64,000 bases of DNA from Methylobacterium sp. E-065. Its GTDB lineage: Bacteria > Pseudomonadota > Alphaproteobacteria > Rhizobiales > Beijerinckiaceae. The notes under the pieces are model-generated. The model was given only the letters and a program-made list of their open reading frames with translations, ran no database searches and was not told where the DNA came from. The stretch lies in NCBI RefSeq assembly GCF_022829605.1, contig NZ_JAKSYD010000188.1, positions 124,001-188,000 on the forward strand, in the 5' to 3' direction. Shown piece after piece: positions 40,131-49,274 of this stretch. Position 1 is the stretch's first letter. Every line of letters starts with the position of its first letter. A program made the position numbers and the translations under genes.

Positions 40131-43100
40131 ATGACCGACGCGAAGCCCGACGCGAGCCCCGAGACCAAACCCGTCGGCCCCGGCGATCAGGTGATCCTGG
40201 TCGATGGCTCGTCGTTCATCTTCCGGGCCTATTTCCAGTCGATCAACCAGGATCAGAAGTACAATTCCCGCCCCTCGGACGGGATGCCCACCGGCGCCGT
40301 GCGGCTGTTCTGCACCAAGATCGCGCAGTTCCTGCAGGAGGGCGCGGCCGGCACGATGCCGACCCATCTCGGCATCGTCTTCGACAAGTCCGAGGGCTCG
40401 TTCCGCAAGGAGATGTTCCCGGATTACAAGGGCCACCGCCCCGACGCGCCCGACGACCTCAAGCGCCAGATGCCGCTGATGCGCGATGCCGTGCGCGCCT
40501 TCGGCCTGCACGCGGTGGAGCTGGAGCGCTACGAGGCCGACGACCTGATCGCCACCTACACCCGCCAAGCCGAGGCGCGGGGCGCGGGCGTCATCATCGT
40601 CTCCTCCGACAAGGACCTGATGCAGCTCGTGGGGCCGCAGGTGCGGTTCTACGATTTTGAATCCGGCGCCAAGGGCAAGGCGGGTTACCGGCCAGAGCGC
40701 AACCTCGACGTCGAGGCGATCATCGCCAAGTGGGAGGGCTTGCAGCCGAACCAGATCGGCGACGCCCTGGCGTTGATCGGCGACACGTCCGACAACGTGC
40801 CGGGTGTGCCCGGCATCGGCCTCAAGACCGCGGCGGCGCTGATCAAGGAGTTCGGCAGCCTCGAAACGCTGCTGGAGCGGGCCGGCGAGATCAAGCAGCC
40901 CAAGCGCCGGGAGACCCTGCTGGCCAGCATCGATCAGGCCAAGCTGTCGCGAAAACTCGTGGCGCTGATGGAGGATGTGCCGGTTCCGGTCGCGCTGGAC
41001 GATCTGGGCGTGCCCAAGCCCGATCCCCAAAAACTCGTCGGCTTCCTGAAGGCGATGGAGTTCAACACGCTGACCCGCCGCATCGCCCAGATGCTGCATG
41101 TCGACCCGGAGGCGGTGAAGCCCGATCCGCGGCTCCTGCCCGGAGCCCGGCCGCACGGATACGGCAATGCGGCCGGCGGCAGCGATGCGGTGCCGTTCTT
41201 CGGCGATTCCGTGCCGCCGGATCCCGAGACCGCGGCGGCCGGCGCCGAGCGCGCGCCGGGCGCCGCCCCGCCCGAGCGCGCCGAGATCGATCCGTTCGCT
41301 GATCTCGACTTACCTGACGCACCCGCCAAGCCCCGGGCCCCCGTCGAGGCGACACCGGGCAACGTGGTGGCGGCCCGCGCCGCGGAATCCGTGGCGCCGT
41401 TCGATACCGCCGCCTACGAGACGGTCGCCTCCCTGGAGCAGCTCGACGCCTGGATCGCGGAGGCCCGGGAGGCCGGGGTGATCGCGGTCGACACCGAGAC
41501 CGACGCGCTCGATGCCCACAAGGCCGGGCTGGTCGGCGTGTCGCTGGCGGTGGCCAACGGCCGGGCCTGCTACATCCCTCTGGCCCACATCCAGGCCGCC
41601 AAGGTCCAGGCCGATTCCACCGACCTGTTCGGCGAGGGTGCCGCCGCCTCCGACGTGGCCGAGCCGGTGCCCGGGCAGATCCCGCTGAAGGAGGCGATCA
41701 GTCGGCTGAAGCCGCTCCTGGAGGATGCGGGCGTCCTGAAGGTCGGCCAGAACCTGAAATACGATTGGGTCGTGCTGGCCCGCTACGGCATCGAGATCGC
41801 GCCGTTCGACGACACGATGCTGATCTCCTACGTGCTCGATGCCGGCAAGGGCGGCCACGGCATGGACGAATTGGCCCGCCGCCACCTCGGCCACCAGCCG
41901 ATCACGTTCTCCGATGTCGCCGGCGCCGGCCGCAACAAGGTCAGTTTCGACCGCGTCGCCATCGACAAGGCCACCGCCTACGCGGCCGAGGACGCGGACG
42001 TCACCCTGCGCCTGTGGCGGATGATGAAGCCGCGCCTCGTGGCCGAGCACCGGGTCACGGTCTACGAGACCCTGGAGCGGCCCCTGCTGCCGGTGATCGC
42101 CCGGATGGAGCAGCGCGGCATCCGGGTCGACCGCGAGATGCTGAGCCGGCTCTCGGGCGATTTCTCGCAGATCCTCGTCCGCCTGGAGGAGGAGATCCAG
42201 GAGGATGCCGGCGAAAAGTTCTCGGTCGGATCCCCGAAGCAGATCGGCGACATTCTATTCGGCAAAATGGGCCTGCCGGGGGCCAAAAAGACACCCTCCG
42301 GCCAGTGGGCGACGCCCGCGACGCTGCTGGAGGAGCTGGCCCAGGCGGGCCATGAACTCCCGAAAAAGATCCTGGAGTGGCGCCAGCTCGCGAAGCTGAA
42401 ATCCACCTACACGGATTCGCTCCAGACCCATGCCGACCGGGAGACCGCGCGGGTCCACACCTCGTTCTCGCTGGCCGCCACCACGACCGGGCGGCTGTCC
42501 TCGTCCGAGCCGAACCTGCAGAACATCCCGATCCGCACCGAGGAGGGCCGGCGCATCCGGCGCGCCTTCGTGGCCGCGCCCGGCAACAAGCTGATCTCTG
42601 CGGATTACTCGCAGATCGAGTTGCGGCTGCTCGCCCACATGGCCGACATCCCGGAGTTGCGCAAAGCGTTCGAGGACGGGATCGACATCCATGCGGCCAC
42701 GGCCTCGGCGATGTTCGGCGTGCCGCTCACGGAGATGACGCCCGATCTCCGGCGCCGGGCCAAGACGATCAATTTCGGCATCATCTACGGCATCTCGGCC
42801 TTCGGGCTGGCCGACCGGCTCGGCATCGGCCGCGAGGAGGCCTCGGCGTTCATCAAGCAGTATTTCGAGCAGTTCCCGGGCATTCGCGACTACATCGACA
42901 GCACCAAGCGGAGCTGCCGGGACAAGGGCTACGTCACCACCCTGTTCGGCCGGGTCTGCCACTATCCGCAGATCCGCTCCAACAACCCGTCCGAGCGCGC
43001 CAGCGTCGAGCGGCAGGCGATCAACGCGCCGATCCAGGGCTCGGCCGCCGACATCATTCGCCGGGCCATGACCCGGATGGAGGCGGCGCTGGCGGCCAAG

Positions 43101-43289
43101 CGGCTCACGGCGCAGATGCTGCTGCAGGTGCACGACGAGCTGGTGTTCGAGGTCTCCGAGGACGAGGTGGAGGCGGCGATCCCGATCATCCGCGGCGTGA
43201 TGGAGGAGGCGCCGGCGCCGGCGCTGACCCTACGGGTGCCGCTGGTGGTGGAGGCCAAGGCGGCGGGGAACTGGCAGGAGGCGCATTAG
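40131..43289 (+). CDS. polA: DNA polymerase I
   Basis: A 1052-residue polymerase with three parts. Residues ~15-305: the 5'-nuclease (ILVDGSSFIFRAYF, YEADDLIATYTRQAE, SSDKDLMQLV). A Pro/Ala-rich linker of ~110 residues follows. Residues ~430-630: a 3'-5' exonuclease with all motifs of the DEDDy type (VDTETDAL, NLKYDWVVL, YAAEDADV), so it should proofread. Residues ~645-1052: the polymerase with motif A (SADYSQIELRLLAHM), the O helix (RRAKTINFGIIYGISAFG) and motif C (LQVHDELVFEV). It repairs gaps and removes RNA primers. It is ~120 residues longer than the E. coli protein owing mainly to the linker. The HEPN gene is 22 bases upstream. Confidence 0.97.
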   Translation: MTDAKPDASPETKPVGPGDQVILVDGSSFIFRAYFQSINQDQKYNSRPSDGMPTGAVRLFCTKIAQFLQEGAAGTMPTHLGIVFDKSEGSFRKEMFPDYKGHRPDAPDDLKRQMPLMRDAVRAFGLHAVELERYEADDLIATYTRQAEARGAGVIIVSSDKDLMQLVGPQVRFYDFESGAKGKAGYRPERNLDVEAIIAKWEGLQPNQIGDALALIGDTSDNVPGVPGIGLKTAAALIKEFGSLETLLERAGEIKQPKRRETLLASIDQAKLSRKLVALMEDVPVPVALDDLGVPKPDPQKLVGFLKAMEFNTLTRRIAQMLHVDPEAVKPDPRLLPGARPHGYGNAAGGSDAVPFFGDSVPPDPETAAAGAERAPGAAPPERAEIDPFADLDLPDAPAKPRAPVEATPGNVVAARAAESVAPFDTAAYETVASLEQLDAWIAEAREAGVIAVDTETDALDAHKAGLVGVSLAVANGRACYIPLAHIQAAKVQADSTDLFGEGAAASDVAEPVPGQIPLKEAISRLKPLLEDAGVLKVGQNLKYDWVVLARYGIEIAPFDDTMLISYVLDAGKGGHGMDELARRHLGHQPITFSDVAGAGRNKVSFDRVAIDKATAYAAEDADVTLRLWRMMKPRLVAEHRVTVYETLERPLLPVIARMEQRGIRVDREMLSRLSGDFSQILVRLEEEIQEDAGEKFSVGSPKQIGDILFGKMGLPGAKKTPSGQWATPATLLEELAQAGHELPKKILEWRQLAKLKSTYTDSLQTHADRETARVHTSFSLAATTTGRLSSSEPNLQNIPIRTEEGRRIRRAFVAAPGNKLISADYSQIELRLLAHMADIPELRKAFEDGIDIHAATASAMFGVPLTEMTPDLRRRAKTINFGIIYGISAFGLADRLGIGREEASAFIKQYFEQFPGIRDYIDSTKRSCRDKGYVTTLFGRVCHYPQIRSNNPSERASVERQAINAPIQGSAADIIRRAMTRMEAALAAKRLTAQMLLQVHDELVFEVSEDEVEAAIPIIRGVMEEAPAPALTLRVPLVVEAKAAGNWQEAH

Positions 43290-43427
43290 GGTTTGAAGTT
43301 GCTCAGCTTGGCCTGTGCAATGTCCGAGATGGGTGGATATCTGCTGGTCTGCTTCCGAGCGGCAGAGGCATCAGAGCGGACGTCGCCGTCCCGCCCGCTC
43401 ACGATCCTTAGCGGACACCCGTTGGTT

Positions 43428-43847
43428 CTATCGCTTACGTGCTTTCAATGGCTCGGGCTTCTGACCGTCCGGTAGAATTTTGTCGATGTGGTCGTGGACC
43501 ATCTGAGCACTGAAGGGCTTGTCGAGGAAAACGGCACCTTCCGGGAGATCACCCGCACCGGGCTTCACCCCGCCTGATGCCACTACAATCGAGATGTCAG
43601 GCCATCGACGCGCGGTCGTCCGCGCCACCTCGAAGCCATCGGGACCGCCGGGCATTTCAACGTCGGTGAACAATAGAACTATCGAACCGGCGTGATCCTC
43701 AAGCAGCTTGATCGCCTCGACGCCGTTTGCTGCCGACAGGGCGTGGAAGCCTGCCTCCTCCAAAATCATTTCTGCATCCATCCGGACGAGAAAATCGTCG
43801 TCCGCGACGAGGGCATACGGTGAGTTTGGCGGCTGGGACATGCCCAT
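43428..43847 (-). CDS. Single-domain response regulator
   Basis: A 139-residue receiver domain without output domain. DDD near residue 17, the phospho-acceptor Asp in LFTDVEMPGG, and the Lys in LDKPFSAQMV are present. The start is ATG 43845-43847; an ATG six bases on (M3) is equivalent. This subgroup (AlvADDDFLVR...) is very common in Methylobacterium, often near orphan hybrid kinases. It is convergent with polA and near the hybrid kinase at 44322, which may be its donor; that pairing is only positional. Confidence 0.9.
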   Translation of the reverse strand: MGMSQPPNSPYALVADDDFLVRMDAEMILEEAGFHALSAANGVEAIKLLEDHAGSIVLLFTDVEMPGGPDGFEVARTTARRWPDISIVVASGGVKPGAGDLPEGAVFLDKPFSAQMVHDHIDKILPDGQKPEPLKARKR

Positions 43848-44321
43848 TAAGCCGAGGGGGCGTGCGAAGGTTCAGATCAGCATGGGCATGCGGGTGGGTA
43901 TACCGCCACCGACACGCCTGGACGGATCAAGCATAGGATCAATCCCTAAGCGGGTCGAAGCGGCTGCAAACCACCCCGAGCAGAAGTTGCCGGATGTTTG
44001 ACGAACGGCCGCTTTGGAGAAGCGCCAACGGCGGTCCAGGCGGCTGGATTGGGTCGCGAGCAGTCATCGCACGCTTTAACTCATTGGGTTCAGGCCTAGG
44101 GAAGCTGGCCGGATCGAAGTTGGGCCCAACCGTCCTTGCGAGCGGAGCGAAGCCCTTCACTTGGCGCCACGCTCACGACTGCCCCACCGCCCTGGGCTGC
44201 CTCGCTCCGCTCGCAAAGTCGGTGCTTTGTAACGACGTCATTGAACCGCGCGCGGCATCTTGGAGATGCCGCCAAAGGCAGTCATACGCCGTACGCTCAT
44301 GACGTATATCGTTCTGATCCA
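43848..44321. other. Gap of 474 bases with a palindromic repeat, no convincing gene
   Basis: The frames in this gap are not supported by codon use. One minus-strand frame of 73 codons (43939-44160) looks like a repeated non-coding sequence rather than a protein: I recall similar short translations at many places in related genomes. The right part is the repeat at 44136-44216. The promoter of the hybrid kinase should be near 44230-44321. Confidence 0.5.
44136..44216. repeat. Palindromic intergenic repeat
   Basis: TTGCGAGCGGAGCGA at 44136-44150 is matched perfectly by TCGCTCCGCTCGCAA at 44202-44216, with a 51-base centre. Repeats with 'TTGCGAGCGnAGCGAAGC' ends are scattered through rhizobial genomes as REP-like elements, so this is probably one of them and not specific to this gene. 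Confidence 0.65.
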
Positions 44322-46409
44322 GTGACCGACCCTCTCGCCTTCCTCGCCGGCGGCGGCGAAGCCGCGCGCATGATCCGCGCGCGCGACTGGTCCGGCCACC
44401 CCCTCGGCCCGCCGGATTCCTGGCAGCCGGAGTTCCGCGCGGCGCTCTCCCTCGTGCTCAACTCGCCGGAATCGATGATCCTGGCCTGGGGGCCCGATCT
44501 CCACTTCTTCTTCAACGACACCTACTTTCCGCTGCTCGGGCCCCGCCTGCCCTGGGCCATGGGGGCGCGGTTCGATGCTGTCTGGGCCGATGCCTGGGAT
44601 CAGGCCAAGCCGATCATCGAGGCCGCCCTGGCGGGCCGGCCGGAGCGCTTCGTCGATCTGCCCTGGCAGCTCGACACCGACCGCGGCGCCCGGGAGACGT
44701 GGTGGAGTTTTTCGTACTCCCGCGTCCTCGATGCCGCGGGCGACGTGGTCGGGCTGTTCATCCTCACCAGTGAGACCACCGGGCGGGTGCTGGCCGATAC
44801 CGCCCTCACCGAGAGCCGCGCGCAGCTGGAGGCCGCGCTCACGGAACTCGGCCGGCTCAACGCCAACCTGGCCCAGCAGGTCGCGGACCGGACCGCCGAC
44901 CGCAACGCCCTGTGGACGCTCTCCACCGACATGATGCTGCGCACCGCGTTCGACGGCACCATGCTGGCGGTGAACCCGGCCTGGACCGAGGTGCTGGGCT
45001 GGCAGGCGGATGAACTCGTCGGCCTCAACCTGATGATCCTCATCCATCCGGACGATCTCGACCGGACCGTCGCGGGGGGGCAGCAACTCGCGTCGGGCGA
45101 GCGCTTGGCGCGCTTCGACAATCGCTACCGCCACCGGGACGGCAGCTATCGCTGGATCAGCTGGTCGGCCCGGCCGGGGGAGGGGATGATCAACGCGGTC
45201 GGCCGCGACTTCACCGCCGAGCGCGCGCGCACCGAAGCCCTGGCAACCGCCGAGGAGGCCCTGCGGCAGGCGCAGAAGATGGAGGCGGTGGGCCAGCTCA
45301 CCGGCGGCCTCGCGCACGATTTCAACAACCTGCTCGCCGGCATCTCCGGCTCGCTGGAGCTGATCCAGACCCGGCTCGCCCAGGGCCGGATGATGGATGT
45401 CGATCGCTACATCAATGCCGCCCAGGGCGCGGCCCGGCGCGCCGCTGCCCTGACGCACCGGCTGCTCGCCTTCTCGCGCCGCCAGACCCTCGATCCGAAG
45501 CCCACCGACGTGAACCGGCTGGTCGCCGGCCTGGAGGAGCTGATCCGCCGCACCGTCGGCCCCGCCATCGCGGTCGAGGTGATCGGCGCCCCCGCGCTGT
45601 GGCCGGCTTTGGTCGATCCGCCGCAACTGGAGAACGCGCTGCTCAACCTGTGCATCAACGCCCGGGACGCGATGCCGGAGGGCGGCCGGATCACCATCGA
45701 GACCGCCAATGCGTGGCTGGATGCGGACGCCGCCCGGCACCACGACATGCCGCCGGGGCCCTACCTGTCCCTCTGCGTGTCCGATACCGGCACCGGGATG
45801 GCGCCCGAGATCATCGAGCGGGTGTTCGAGCCGTTCTTCACCACCAAGCCCCTGGGGCAGGGCACCGGCCTCGGCCTGTCGATGATCTACGGATTCGCCC
45901 AGCAATCGGGCGGACAGGTCCGGATCCAGTCCGAGGTCGGCCGGGGCACCAAGGTCTGCCTCCATCTGCCCCGCCATGGCGGCGCGGTGCCGGAGGAGGA
46001 TCCGCGCGCCGCGCCCGGCGCCCCGCCCCGGGCCGCCCCGGGGGAGACCGTGCTGGTGGTCGATGACGAGCCGACCGTCCGGATGCTGGTGACCGAGGTT
46101 CTGGAGGATCTCGGCTACACGGCGATCGAGGCCGCGGACGGGGTCGCCGGGCTCAAGGTGCTGCAATCGGATGTGCGCATCGACCTGCTGGTCACCGATG
46201 TCGGGCTGCCCGGCGGGATGAACGGGCGCCAGATGGCCGAGGCCGGACGGGCGACGCGCCCGGGGCTCAAGGTGCTGTTCATCACCGGCTACGCAGACGC
46301 GACGGTGCTGGGCCATGGCCAGCTCAGCCCCGGCATGCAGGTGATCGCCAAGCCGTTCGTGATCGAGGTGCTGGGCTCCCGCATCCGGGAGATGATCGGG
46401 ACGGCTTGA
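44322..46409 (+). CDS. PAS hybrid histidine kinase with C-terminal receiver
   Basis: A 695-residue cytosolic kinase starting at GTG 44322. Residues ~25-155 and ~195-300 are two PAS/PAC sensor regions; the second has the DGSYRWISWSARPG PAC segment. HisKA has LTGGLAHDFNNLLAG with the acceptor His332, then HATPase boxes (NALLNLCINARDAMPEGG, DTGTGMAPEIIERVF, GTGLGLSMIYGF) and a receiver from ~575 with VTDVGLPGGMNG. The neighbouring response regulator is likely linked. It is close in sequence to the LOV kinase at 2872, but neither PAS region has the NCRFLQ motif, so it does not appear to sense light by flavin. Confidence 0.9.
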   Translation: MTDPLAFLAGGGEAARMIRARDWSGHPLGPPDSWQPEFRAALSLVLNSPESMILAWGPDLHFFFNDTYFPLLGPRLPWAMGARFDAVWADAWDQAKPIIEAALAGRPERFVDLPWQLDTDRGARETWWSFSYSRVLDAAGDVVGLFILTSETTGRVLADTALTESRAQLEAALTELGRLNANLAQQVADRTADRNALWTLSTDMMLRTAFDGTMLAVNPAWTEVLGWQADELVGLNLMILIHPDDLDRTVAGGQQLASGERLARFDNRYRHRDGSYRWISWSARPGEGMINAVGRDFTAERARTEALATAEEALRQAQKMEAVGQLTGGLAHDFNNLLAGISGSLELIQTRLAQGRMMDVDRYINAAQGAARRAAALTHRLLAFSRRQTLDPKPTDVNRLVAGLEELIRRTVGPAIAVEVIGAPALWPALVDPPQLENALLNLCINARDAMPEGGRITIETANAWLDADAARHHDMPPGPYLSLCVSDTGTGMAPEIIERVFEPFFTTKPLGQGTGLGLSMIYGFAQQSGGQVRIQSEVGRGTKVCLHLPRHGGAVPEEDPRAAPGAPPRAAPGETVLVVDDEPTVRMLVTEVLEDLGYTAIEAADGVAGLKVLQSDVRIDLLVTDVGLPGGMNGRQMAEAGRATRPGLKVLFITGYADATVLGHGQLSPGMQVIAKPFVIEVLGSRIREMIGTA

Positions 46410-46464
46410 CCGCAGCGTCGGTTCGGGCCTCATCGGCGGGATACGCCAGGGAGGACGAGACGCC

Positions 46465-47436
46465 ATGAAGGCGCTGCTGTGCACGCGGCTCGACGGGCCG
46501 GACCATCTTGAGATCGCCGAGCGGCCCGATCCGGTCCCGGGGCCGGGACAGGCCCTGGTGCGGATCCGGCTGGCGGCGCTGAACTTCTTCGACACGCTGA
46601 TCACGGCCGGGCGCTACCAGGTGAAGCCGCCGCTGCCGTTCTCGCCGGGGGGCGAGGGGATCGGCGTGGTCGAGGCGCTGGGGGAGGGCGCTTCCGGTGT
46701 CGCCGTGGGCGACCGGGTGATCGTCCATGCCGGGCACGGCTGCTGCGCCGAGACGATCGCCATCGATGCGCGTCGGCTCACCCCGGTGCCCGATGCGGTG
46801 CCGGACGAGCAGGCGGCCGGGCTCACCATCACGTACGGCACGTCGCTCCATGCGCTCGCCAACCGGGCGCGGCTCCAGCCCGGCGAATGGCTGGCCGTGC
46901 TCGGCGCCTCCGGGGGCGTCGGCCTCGCCGCCGTGGAACTCGGCCGGCTGATGGGCGCCCGGGTGATCGCCTGCGCCTCCTCGGAGGAGAAGCTCGCGGT
47001 CGCCCGCGCCCACGGGGCCGAGGCGGGTCTGGTCTACGATCCCGCCACCCTCAAGGACGAGCTGCGCCGGATCTCCGGGGGCGGGGTCGATGTGGTCTAC
47101 GATGCGGTCGGCGATGCCTACGCGGAGCCGGCCCTGCGGGCGCTCGCCTGGCGCGGGCGCTACCTCGTGATCGGCTTCGCCGCCGGTGCCATTCCGCGTC
47201 TGCCGCTGAACCTGATGCTCCTGAAGGAACTCGACGTGCAGGGCGTCCACTGGGGCGCCTTCCTCGAGCATGAGCCGGAGGCGCACCGGGCCGACCAGCG
47301 CCGGCTGCTCGACTGGGTCGCCGAGGGCAAGCTCACCGCACAGGTGCACGGGACCTACCCCCTGGCGGAGTTCGCGGAGGCGTTCGGCCTGCTGACCCGC
47401 CGGGCGGCGGTGGGCAAGGTTCTGCTCCGGCCCTGA
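46465..47436 (+). CDS. NADPH:quinone oxidoreductase-family (MDR superfamily) protein
   Basis: A 323-residue oxidoreductase. It has the medium-chain dehydrogenase fold: GQALVRIRLAALNFFDTLITAGRY, the VGDRVIVHAGHGCCAETIAI segment, and the NADPH-binding VLGASGGVGLAAVELGRLMGARVIA. It lacks the zinc-binding Cys pattern of alcohol dehydrogenases, which agrees with the quinone reductase (QOR) group. These enzymes reduce quinones or enones with NADPH; the substrate is unknown. It starts 55 bases after the hybrid kinase stop and may be co-transcribed with it. Confidence 0.88.
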   Translation: MKALLCTRLDGPDHLEIAERPDPVPGPGQALVRIRLAALNFFDTLITAGRYQVKPPLPFSPGGEGIGVVEALGEGASGVAVGDRVIVHAGHGCCAETIAIDARRLTPVPDAVPDEQAAGLTITYGTSLHALANRARLQPGEWLAVLGASGGVGLAAVELGRLMGARVIACASSEEKLAVARAHGAEAGLVYDPATLKDELRRISGGGVDVVYDAVGDAYAEPALRALAWRGRYLVIGFAAGAIPRLPLNLMLLKELDVQGVHWGAFLEHEPEAHRADQRRLLDWVAEGKLTAQVHGTYPLAEFAEAFGLLTRRAAVGKVLLRP

Positions 47437-47585
47437 GCGGCCGAGCGACGCGGCTCAGAGGCCGGACCCTCGGCAAAATCGGGGGACAGCTCTGCGCCGG
47501 TCGCATTGAAGCAGACGTACAATTTAATCCGCGCCGTCACCGTCTCATGCCAGAACTCTCGCGCCGATGCGCTGGAGAGAGAACG

Positions 47586-49268
47586 ATGAATTGGCTTCGT
47601 GGTGTAACTTTCAAATTGGCTTTGCCATCGCTGCTCGGGTTTTTGTTGCTGATTGCAACGACCTACGAGAACTTGTCTCAGATCGCATCGGTCGCGTCTT
47701 CAGCCGCGGAAATCCGAGACACATGGATGCGGAAAGATGCCGAGCTGAACGGGCTTCAATTCGGCGTTCTTCGCTATCACACGACGACGATACGCAAGGT
47801 CGTGGCTTCCGATGCGGGCGAGAACCGGGATCTCGACCAGGAATTCGTCGAGATGGACGCGACGATCCCGGACGCGTTCCGGCGGTACCGGACCCTGGTC
47901 GGCTCCCCCCGCGAGGCGGCGCTCTGGGACGCGTTCGAGACGCGGTGGCAGGGTTATCTCTCGGCCCGCGCCGTCATCATGGCCGCGCTGAAGCGCGGGG
48001 ACCGCGATGCCGCCCGCGATGCCATAGCCCCGGCCCGCCCGCCGCTGGTGGAGACCTTCGGGGCGCTCGGGGAGCTCGCGCGCGTCAACGCCGAGGGCAC
48101 GACGCTGTCCGCGCAACGGGCCGACGTGGCCTATGGGACGGCATGGACCGTCTCGATCGGTCTGCTGCTGGCCGGCCTTCTCGTCACCGGCGCCGGTCTG
48201 TTCGTGGTCTGGCATCTGGTCGCGTGGCCGATCCGGTCCCTGGCGGGCGTGATGGGCCGACTCGCCGCGGACGATCTCACCGCGACGGTGTCCGGGGCCG
48301 GGCGGGACGACGAGATCGGCACCATGGCGGCCTCCGTTCAGGTCTTCAAGGACGGCCTGATCCGGGCCCGGAGCCTTGAGGCGGAGACCGCCCAGGCCCG
48401 CGCCAGCGCCGAGGCACAGCGCCGGGCGGGCGTGCATCAGATCGCCGAAGCCTTCGAGAACGCCGTCGGCGGCATCATCGGCACGGTCTCGGCGGCGGCC
48501 TCCGCCCTTCAGGGCACGGCCTCGGTCATGACCAAGACGGCCTCCGGAACGGCCGACCGGTCCAGGCGCGTGGCGAGCGCGGCCGAGACGGCCGCCACCA
48601 ACGTCAACACCGCCGCCTCCGCGGCCGAGGAACTCGGCTCCTCGGTCCAGGAGATCGGCCGTCAGGTGTCGAATTCCTCGGCGCTGACCCAGGCGGCCGT
48701 CGAGGAGGCAGACGCCACCGCCGATCTCGTGCACGATCTGAGCGGTGCGGCCTCGCAGATCGGCCACGTGGTGACGATGATCACCACCATCGCCGAGCAG
48801 ACGAACCTTCTGGCGCTCAACGCCACGATCGAGGCCGCCCGGGCCGGCGAGGCGGGGCGCGGCTTCGCCGTCGTGGCCGCGGAGGTGAAGGAGCTGGCGG
48901 GCCAGACCGCCAAGGCGACCGACGAGATCAGCGGGCATATCGCCCGGATCCAGGGATCGACCGGCGATGCCGTCGCCGCCATCGGCCGGATCGGCGGACG
49001 CATCCAGGAGATCCGCGCCGTCACGACCCTGATCGCGGCCGCCGTGGAGCAGCAGGGGGCGGCCACCCAGGAGATCGTCCGCAACGTCTCCCAGGCGGCG
49101 CAAGGGACCGGCGAGGTGACCGGCACCATCACGGGTGTCGCGCAGGCCGCGAACGAGACCGGGACGGCGGCGGATCAGGTCCTCACCGCCGCCTCGGAGC
49201 TGACGCAGCATTCCGAGCATCTCGGCCGCGAGGTGACACGCTTCCTGGCGAGCGTGCGGGCGGCCTGA
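47586..49268 (+). CDS. Methyl-accepting chemotaxis protein
   Basis: A 560-residue chemoreceptor starting at ATG 47586. It has an N-terminal membrane helix (LALPSLLGFLLLIATTY), a periplasmic four-helix-type sensor of ~160 residues, a second helix (WTVSIGLLLAGLLVTGAGLFVVWHLV), a HAMP domain (PIRSLAGVMGRLAADDLTATV, DEIGTMAASVQVFKDGL) and the coiled-coil signalling domain with the highly conserved tip (IAEQTNLLALNATIEAARAGEAGRGFAVVA). It lacks the C-terminal pentapeptide for CheR tethering. The remnant at 18722 resembles its last 70 residues. The ligand is unknown. Confidence 0.93.
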   Translation: MNWLRGVTFKLALPSLLGFLLLIATTYENLSQIASVASSAAEIRDTWMRKDAELNGLQFGVLRYHTTTIRKVVASDAGENRDLDQEFVEMDATIPDAFRRYRTLVGSPREAALWDAFETRWQGYLSARAVIMAALKRGDRDAARDAIAPARPPLVETFGALGELARVNAEGTTLSAQRADVAYGTAWTVSIGLLLAGLLVTGAGLFVVWHLVAWPIRSLAGVMGRLAADDLTATVSGAGRDDEIGTMAASVQVFKDGLIRARSLEAETAQARASAEAQRRAGVHQIAEAFENAVGGIIGTVSAAASALQGTASVMTKTASGTADRSRRVASAAETAATNVNTAASAAEELGSSVQEIGRQVSNSSALTQAAVEEADATADLVHDLSGAASQIGHVVTMITTIAEQTNLLALNATIEAARAGEAGRGFAVVAAEVKELAGQTAKATDEISGHIARIQGSTGDAVAAIGRIGGRIQEIRAVTTLIAAAVEQQGAATQEIVRNVSQAAQGTGEVTGTITGVAQAANETGTAADQVLTAASELTQHSEHLGREVTRFLASVRAA

Positions 49269-49274
49269 GCGGGC

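Noticed and set aside
43939..44160. Small minus-strand frame of 73 codons
   Set aside because: Looks like translation of a repeated non-coding sequence; no ribosome site and no third-position bias.
44202..44220. The second arm of the 44136 repeat as a kinase-specific operator
   Set aside because: The arm matches a common rhizobial intergenic repeat and is probably unrelated to the kinase.
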